This document shows positions 58,932 to 64,000 of a DNA stretch of 64,000 nucleotides, piece by piece. Below the pieces are notes generated by a model. It was not told the DNA's origin, did not search any database, and was given only the letters and a program-made list of their open reading frames with translations. The DNA comes from Cristatella mucedo (taxonomy: Eukaryota > Bryozoa > Phylactolaemata > Cristatellidae): contig WPIO01000031.1 in the NCBI GenBank assembly GCA_009760855.2, positions 1,259,001 through 1,323,000 on the forward strand, given 5' to 3'. The translations under genes and the position numbers were made by a program. How positions within the stretch are numbered: position 1 is the stretch's first letter; each line of letters begins with the position of its first letter.

Positions 58932-61900
58932 TTGCTGTTCTTCCTTTATACTCAACCCCTGCGAAAAGTGACTAAGGCTCAGGGAATAGGATATCACTTT
59001 TATGCTTACGATACTCAGCTGTATTTGTCATTCAAACCGTCGGAATCTGCTGCAGCAACTGAGAAACTGAATGCTTGCCTTGCCGACATTTAATCCTGGA
59101 TGTCGGAAAACTTCCTGAAATTAAATGATAAATCCGAACTGCTGCTCATAGGACACCCTAAGCATGTGGCTGGATTAAAAGGCTTAGCGCTTCTAATAGG
59201 TGATACTGTTGTGCGACCATTACAACGTGTTCGAAATGTAGGTGTCGTTAGCGACAGCTACGGCAATTTTAAAAGCTTCATTCAGAAGACTGCTTCTACA
59301 GCTAGCCATCACGTCCGATTCCTATCCAAGATTAGGAGCTGTCTTCCACAGTTGCTCGCAAAAAATGTATCCAGCTCCTTAGCTCTGTCTCGGCGTGATT
59401 ATTGTGATTCCCTTTTGGCTGGGCTACCAAAGAAAGCAACTACGCCACTGCAGCTGACTATGAATGTGGCTGCAAGGCTAGTCTTCAAGTCTCAGAGGTG
59501 TGAGCACGTGTCTCCTTTGCTAAAAGTGCTAGAATGAATGCCGGTTGAGCAACGGATACAGAGCAAAGTTCTTATGCTGACCTACAAGGCCCACCACTGC
59601 TTGGCTCCTTCGTACCTAGCTGAACTGCTGCATCAGTTTCAGCCTGTTCGCACCCTCAGGTCCTGTGTGGACAATACATTAGCTGTTCCATTCCTCCGCT
59701 CAAAGACAGTTGGTGACAGAAGCTTTAGCTCTGCAGGTCCTATACTGTGGAATTCGCTTCCACAATTCTTACCCAACGACAACTACTCTCCTACTGCCGA
59801 CTATGGCACATCCTTTTCAGTGGTCCTGAGCTGCTACTTCTGTTCTACTCACTACCTCAACTGCTCTCCTGACTCTGCTATGCTTCCCACTTTCTTTTTA
59901 TTGAGTGAGACGAAGTCTGTTGGCTACCGAATGCGTACCGAAAGCCGATTAGGTTGTAAGTGTGCTTTACAAAGCTCTCCTGTGTAACACCCACATAGTC
60001 TGTATGGCTTTGTGGAGTTACAGACGGAGATGTATACATTCCTTGTCATTCACAGGCCTAAATTTTATGTCGTCACAAAAACTCCGAGAAATAGCATACT
60101 TTTCGACGTTATTTCTTGAATAATGAGTCATCTCATGAAAATTGCATGTTTTCGCCCTCTACCAGCTTAGAACTGGCCTCTCTTTGCCTCCATTTGCATC
60201 CATCTTGCCGTGTTGGATCGGTCTGCATTTCCGTAAGCCGAGTGCGAGAACGTGCCTGGAAATGTGACAGCCGTGTGGGTCAATTATGTTCAGTGCTGGC
60301 ACTAAAACTTTCGAACTTCAGAAAGTTAGCGATGACATTAAAGCGCACGAGCCCTGATTTTAGATATGGCCATACATCTTTTGAAGCCTTCTGCAGCTCC
60401 ATTACGCTGGTTACGAATCACGGTGCGCCATCTAAGCCTTCAACTGAGCTGCTGGTGGCTGCGGCTTGAATTTAAATACACGCTTAATGCTTTTTACTAG
60501 CTTTGAAATGCTAGATCAAAAGAGCTGCAGTTCTAAGTTTTAACCTTCGAACTTTACTTTCACAACCATTCAAAACTCGGCTACCATAGCACATCTACTT
60601 GCAGGCATGCATTTGCTTTGCAGTTAAGTCCTACGGCGTGTGCCTCCTTACACAGTGGTACTCGGACTTTCTGGCGACGTAAAATGCCAGTAAATGACTA
60701 AAATAGGTCCAATATTTTCTGGATAGAGCCTCTAATATTCTATGTGTCCTGGTAAAAATAGGTGATCTCCATATCATCACTATATTGCCAGTTTCCCCCG
60801 CTGTACGGCTTGTTCACATCAACTTGCTTCCTTTGAGTCAGCTCTTGCTAGTCAATTCATCCATTTTAATTCGCACTTAACTGACTTACGGGTAGCTGAT
60901 GTTTAGCGGTAGTTGTCTTTCCTCTCATGTTCAGTATAGCAGCTCAGATCCGTCAAGTAACATATTATCCTGTCAGCTAATCAGCAGCATTTAATAGAAA
61001 ACCTATTTAGCAAAACAGCAAGCTATACCACTCCCAAGACAACCCTTGACAATTCGGTGAACTTTGTTAACTTTTTAATTGATTCCAAAAAATTAATCTA
61101 TAGCTCGCTTTATTGTAAAAATTCCAAGTTCATCTATCAGATGTTGCTAGCCAAGCCAGCTACGAGCTCAACTGACTCACGTCAGTTTTTTTTCGTCATG
61201 CGCTAGATCATTTTTTTATTCATCTTGAGATTGGCATACTTCCTATATTCTGAAGACCTCAGTAGTGGTACACCAAGCCTATGCCTATCAACAAAATAAA
61301 AATGCATAAAACATTTCATCAGTTTTAAGTGAATCTCCCACCTGCCATGTAATCGCAAAAATTATCTGAAATATCCTACATCGAGTGTTATTCTTCAGCA
61401 GTATTAGTTTTAAGTATACACCTTTATCTTTTTTAAGTCTGGTCACTAAACAGTGCACCTGCAATATCTCATCGTGGGCCAGCATACTTACAATCATACG
61501 TAGCAGTACCAAAGCAATTATATCCTGACAGACTGGGGAAGACTGGTATACGTTTTACCATACGGGAAGTAACGTCTGCAATATCGCTGTTCAAATCTCG
61601 AGACCTTCTCCACTGAATTTAATCTAGATGACCTTCGGGCTTTGTTTTTAAACTTGAAAATTGTCTAAATTAATTTTAACACAAAAGCAGTGGGAAAAGT
61701 TAATATCTGTTACCAACCAAATCGTATCCTCACTGCAAAACCATACAGAGCAGCAATAAAACGTGCATTTTTCGCCATGAAAATCAATATCCAACAGAGC
61801 AAACCTCTCCTACCAGAATGATAACAATAAAGTGAACCAAAAATTATAAGTTATCGCTTTTTACCTGGTAATGCATTGTTCTTTAAAATAAACTCACACA

Positions 61901-62822
61901 GTGCCGTTTTTTTATCTGGCTAAATTTATTTCGGAGGTAGAGAGTCTTATTAGGTGAAGTTTTAATTTATTTACACAGACAAAAAACCAAAGAATTTTAT
62001 AAATTTATAAGTAACTTGAAAAAATTTTAAATTGCAAAATAGCCAGACCTTGCTTAACCCCAAAACTCGTCAGCTAGTCTTTAATCAACGTTGCTATTGC
62101 CACGTTACACAGCTACTTGTCAATCCGTAATAGCTTCATATCAAGTAGCCAGAGTCCACTAGGCTTTGTATAGCGCCCAGTCCTTTTCTTTTGAGGTTTG
62201 CTTTCCACTGTTTGACATAATGATCTGCGTTTTTCTAATAGAGAGTCATCCTGGTCAGGTTAACGTTGTTTAATTCTTATGTGCTTTTGCATGCCTGTCT
62301 AGGCGTGATACATTGCTTGTCAGTGACAATTGTTTGCTGCTTCTGTTTCAGCGATTTTTAAAACACCTGCGGATGTTCAGCTCTCTCAGGGTTGTGGACC
62401 AAATACTTTATGCTATAAATGATAATATTATTATTAACCCACAGCTTATTTTGTTTAATCATTTACCAGGAAACTTGAGGCTGCAAGAATTTAATAACAT
62501 AAGCATTTGAATGCAAGGGCTTTGATCGGACTTACGACAGGTCATCTGGACTCACTTTTTAATGGACCTGATGGTCGCAATCGCCGTTTTTATTTCTTAT
62601 GAGTAGCTCATGTGTTTTATTTAAAAGCTACTAAAGTTGTCTTTTAAATTGCTCACGCCCATTTCCAACTCCTGAAATAGTAAATCCCCACAGCTGCCCG
62701 TTATTTAGTTATATTTAGTTACTAGAGCGATGTGTCCTTCCACAATCGATGATGTTCGGTGCCTTCAGGATGTGAAACGACTTATTTGTACTCAAAGTTC
62801 TTGAAGCATTTGTCACTTTCAG

Positions 62823-63023
62823 TTGCAGCAGCACTTATTCCAGGGATACAAACTGCATTGCCGCCATCTGAGTCAACTGTTCAGGGAGGTGTCATAGATG
62901 GGTCAAAGTTGGCGAGTGTGACTGGCACACGGTCCAACTTGTCGCAAAAAGATCGGACGGTCATTTCCGGACTTCCTAAAGACGGCAGGCGACAAGCGTC
63001 CTATGTGGAAAGAGTGCCTTCAG
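62823..63023 (+). CDS. Divergent module exon M11 (67 codons)
   Basis: Exon of 201 nt, phase 1 to 1, acceptor tgtcactttcag, donor TCAG|gtacgc. The peptide starts V-A-A-A-L-I-P-G-I-Q and ends L-S-Q-K-D-R-T-V-I-S-G, L-P-K-D-G-R-R-Q, A-S-Y-V-E-R-V-P-S. Aligned by eye to the array consensus (L-L-Q-S-D-R-P-V-I-S-G, P-F-D-D-G-S-G-Q, D-S-F-V-G-D-W-P-P) it keeps the spacing and the D-R-x-V-I-S-G core but has lost G-D-W. A distant member, or the ancestral form. Confidence 0.7.
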
Positions 63024-63934
63024 GTACGCAACAGCCATGCTAATCTCTTATGAGCCTGTCCCGTACTGTAAAACTATCCTAGGTATCTATCTGTCCGTCC
63101 ACCCATTTTACTTGTGGCTTCTTAAGCTAATGTGCGACTTAGTCGCTACGAGAGCCCATTCGTGCTGAGCTTTGCTTTGTGAACTGTTCGAGAATTCTGA
63201 AGCCTTTCTATCCAGCTGAACTGCTCGGCTAGTCATTTGTCGGCAAGTGCGACCAGTTTGCACCCATCAGCTCGTTGTTAGAGCTCTTTACTCACTAGTC
63301 GAATCGATCAGTGAGTTCAGGTCAGGGCGTTTTTTCCATCAGCGAGTCTCTCAAGCGTCGGGCTTCTTTTGACCAAGCTTACTTATTTCATGAGTGCAAG
63401 CCTCTTTGTCAAATCTCCTGGGATTATTACGCGGCCATTTGTATTCTGACTCGGGCATAGCTCAGATTGTGCGCAATCGCATCCTTATACGCATGCCCTA
63501 TTTTCACGACTCACGCTAGCTCGGAGTGATTTCTGTGTCAATTGTCCTTCGCACTACATTCAATTTTCTCCTGACTCTCCTGACTCTTTTGATCCCGACG
63601 CATCGATCGTTCCAGCCTGCCGTCCAGCACTGCTACTCCCATGCTGCTCACTTCCTCGATTGCCATCCTCACCCAGCTGTTCCCAGCACTAATCGTTTTT
63701 GTTAGATAAAGTCTGTTGGCCACTGCGAGAGCATGGAAAGCCATGCGGGCTTTCAGTCGTACTATGCATAACTCTCCTGCATAGCATGCATTTAGTCTTC
63801 GTGGCTTCGTTGATCTACAGATGGAGGGGTATATTTTCATACATTCTCAAATAACCTCTCACTTTCAAAATGGGCCCCTACGTTATCCGTCTTTTCTGGA
63901 GAAGCTGCCGCTTCTTAAATCCTATTGTTTTCAG
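63024..63934. other. Intron with a LINE-B 3' fragment
   Basis: Short intron of 0.9 kb. Its right part (about 63640-63838) is LINE-B 3' end; the left part shows nothing recognisable. Confidence 0.6.
63640..63838 (+). mobile_element. LINE-B 3' fragment B5
   Basis: Plus-strand 3' end: gataaagtctgttggccac, a diverged middle, and the terminal cttcgttgatctacagatggagggg, which aligns with tttgtggagttacagacggaga of the other copies. The most diverged LINE-B end in the window. Confidence 0.7.
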
Positions 63935-64000
63935 TTTCAGCATCACGTCTTAGAAGACCAGCTGAAGTCACGCCACAATATTCTCAGACAGCAGCGCTTG
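63935..64000 (+). CDS. Giant modular gene, exon cut by the window edge
   Basis: Opens after acceptor tattgttttcag in phase 1 with V-S-A-S-R-L-R-R-P-A-E-V-T-P and stays open for the remaining 66 nt. The V-S-A-S start equals that of the long exon at 4907, so this may be another long polar exon. A second acceptor 6 nt downstream is possible. The right end is not visible. Confidence 0.65.

Larger units (their letters stand above)
54370..60036 (+). mobile_element. LINE-B retrotransposon copy B1 (endonuclease plus RT), interrupted three times
   Basis: Longest LINE-B copy. The endonuclease region is at about 54660-55560: L-S-V-R-S-L-K-T-K-G, T-E-T, a disturbed middle, L-L-I-A-G-D-F-N-I-H-V-D, L-D-L-V-I-T-K-D, and L-S-E-H-C where S-D-H is expected. 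The linker is at 56180-56730. The RT starts at about 57565: A-E-L-D-L-S-A-A-F-D-T-V-D-H-D-V-L-L (motif A), G-V-P-Q-G-S-L-L-G-P-L-L (motif B), then after an insertion F-Y-A-Y-D-T-Q-L-Y, where the catalytic A-D-D is A-Y-D. The 3' domain follows (S-K-I-R-S-C-L-P, L-W-N-S-L-P), ending in gttacagacggagatg. Stops and frameshifts throughout. Without the three LINE-A pieces the region from 54640 on is about 3.3 kb. The 5' boundary is uncertain. An L2/CR1-type assignment follows from the EN-RT order and motifs. Confidence 0.88.
53944..62822. other. 8.9-kb intron dominated by a nested LINE-B copy
   Basis: Most of it is the LINE-B element with three LINE-A insertions (about 54370-60036). The remaining 60040-62820 is AT-rich with no recognised gene; the open frame at 60116-60469 has no recognisable motif. 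Confidence 0.6.

Noticed and set aside
60116-60469. 117-codon open frame
   Set aside because: No motif, no matching splice pattern, located in an AT-rich intron after a LINE; probably chance.

Overview
The window is eukaryotic and almost certainly comes from an invertebrate metazoan. It has spliced exons with GT..AG borders, long AT-rich introns, dinucleotide and ATT microsatellites, tRNA-derived SINEs, and many decayed copies of two L2/CR1-like non-LTR retrotransposon families. I cannot name the species or lineage from sequence alone.

One gene (or, less likely, two adjacent related genes) fills the plus strand and runs off the right edge and probably the left. I assign 23 exons holding about 7,190 codons. 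Apart from the 12.5-kb exon and the one after it, every internal exon starts and ends in phase 1 and is a multiple of three long, so modules can be duplicated or skipped without a frameshift. The product is a giant Ser/Pro-rich, Cys-poor, probably disordered protein. I recognise no catalytic domain, signal peptide or membrane segment, and I know no family for it.

Layout of the gene. (1) 0.5-12.0 kb: eight small to medium exons, including an exon pair (84 nt plus about 0.7 kb) present twice. (2) 18.4-22.5 kb: a 4.06-kb exon with 33 tandem 14-residue repeats (42 bp), then a Lys/Arg-rich tract and an acidic Ser/Asp tract. (3) 23.6-36.2 kb: a 12.5-kb exon. Its first third carries scattered copies of a Y-T-G-S-D-x-S-A-S motif, its middle is a tandem array of about 112-residue units built on that motif with a two-unit higher-order repeat, and its last third is unique. 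(4) 36.3-36.6 kb: a charged linker exon. (5) 40.9-49.9 kb: nine single-exon modules of about 54 residues ending in a D-S-F-x-G-D-W-P-P-G signature. Four are near-identical tandem copies including their introns. (6) 53.7, 62.8 and 63.9 kb: two divergent modules and the start of another exon.

The introns are loaded with mobile DNA. LINE-A fragments (3' part of an RT ORF, a 3' hairpin and an ATT tail) occur about ten times. LINE-B (endonuclease plus RT) has one long copy at 54.4-60.0 kb, interrupted by three LINE-A insertions, and several fragments. A tRNA-like SINE occurs six times. All copies are broken. The most noteworthy biology is the giant modular gene itself: three repeat systems of different period (14, about 112 and about 54 residues) plus a duplicated exon pair.
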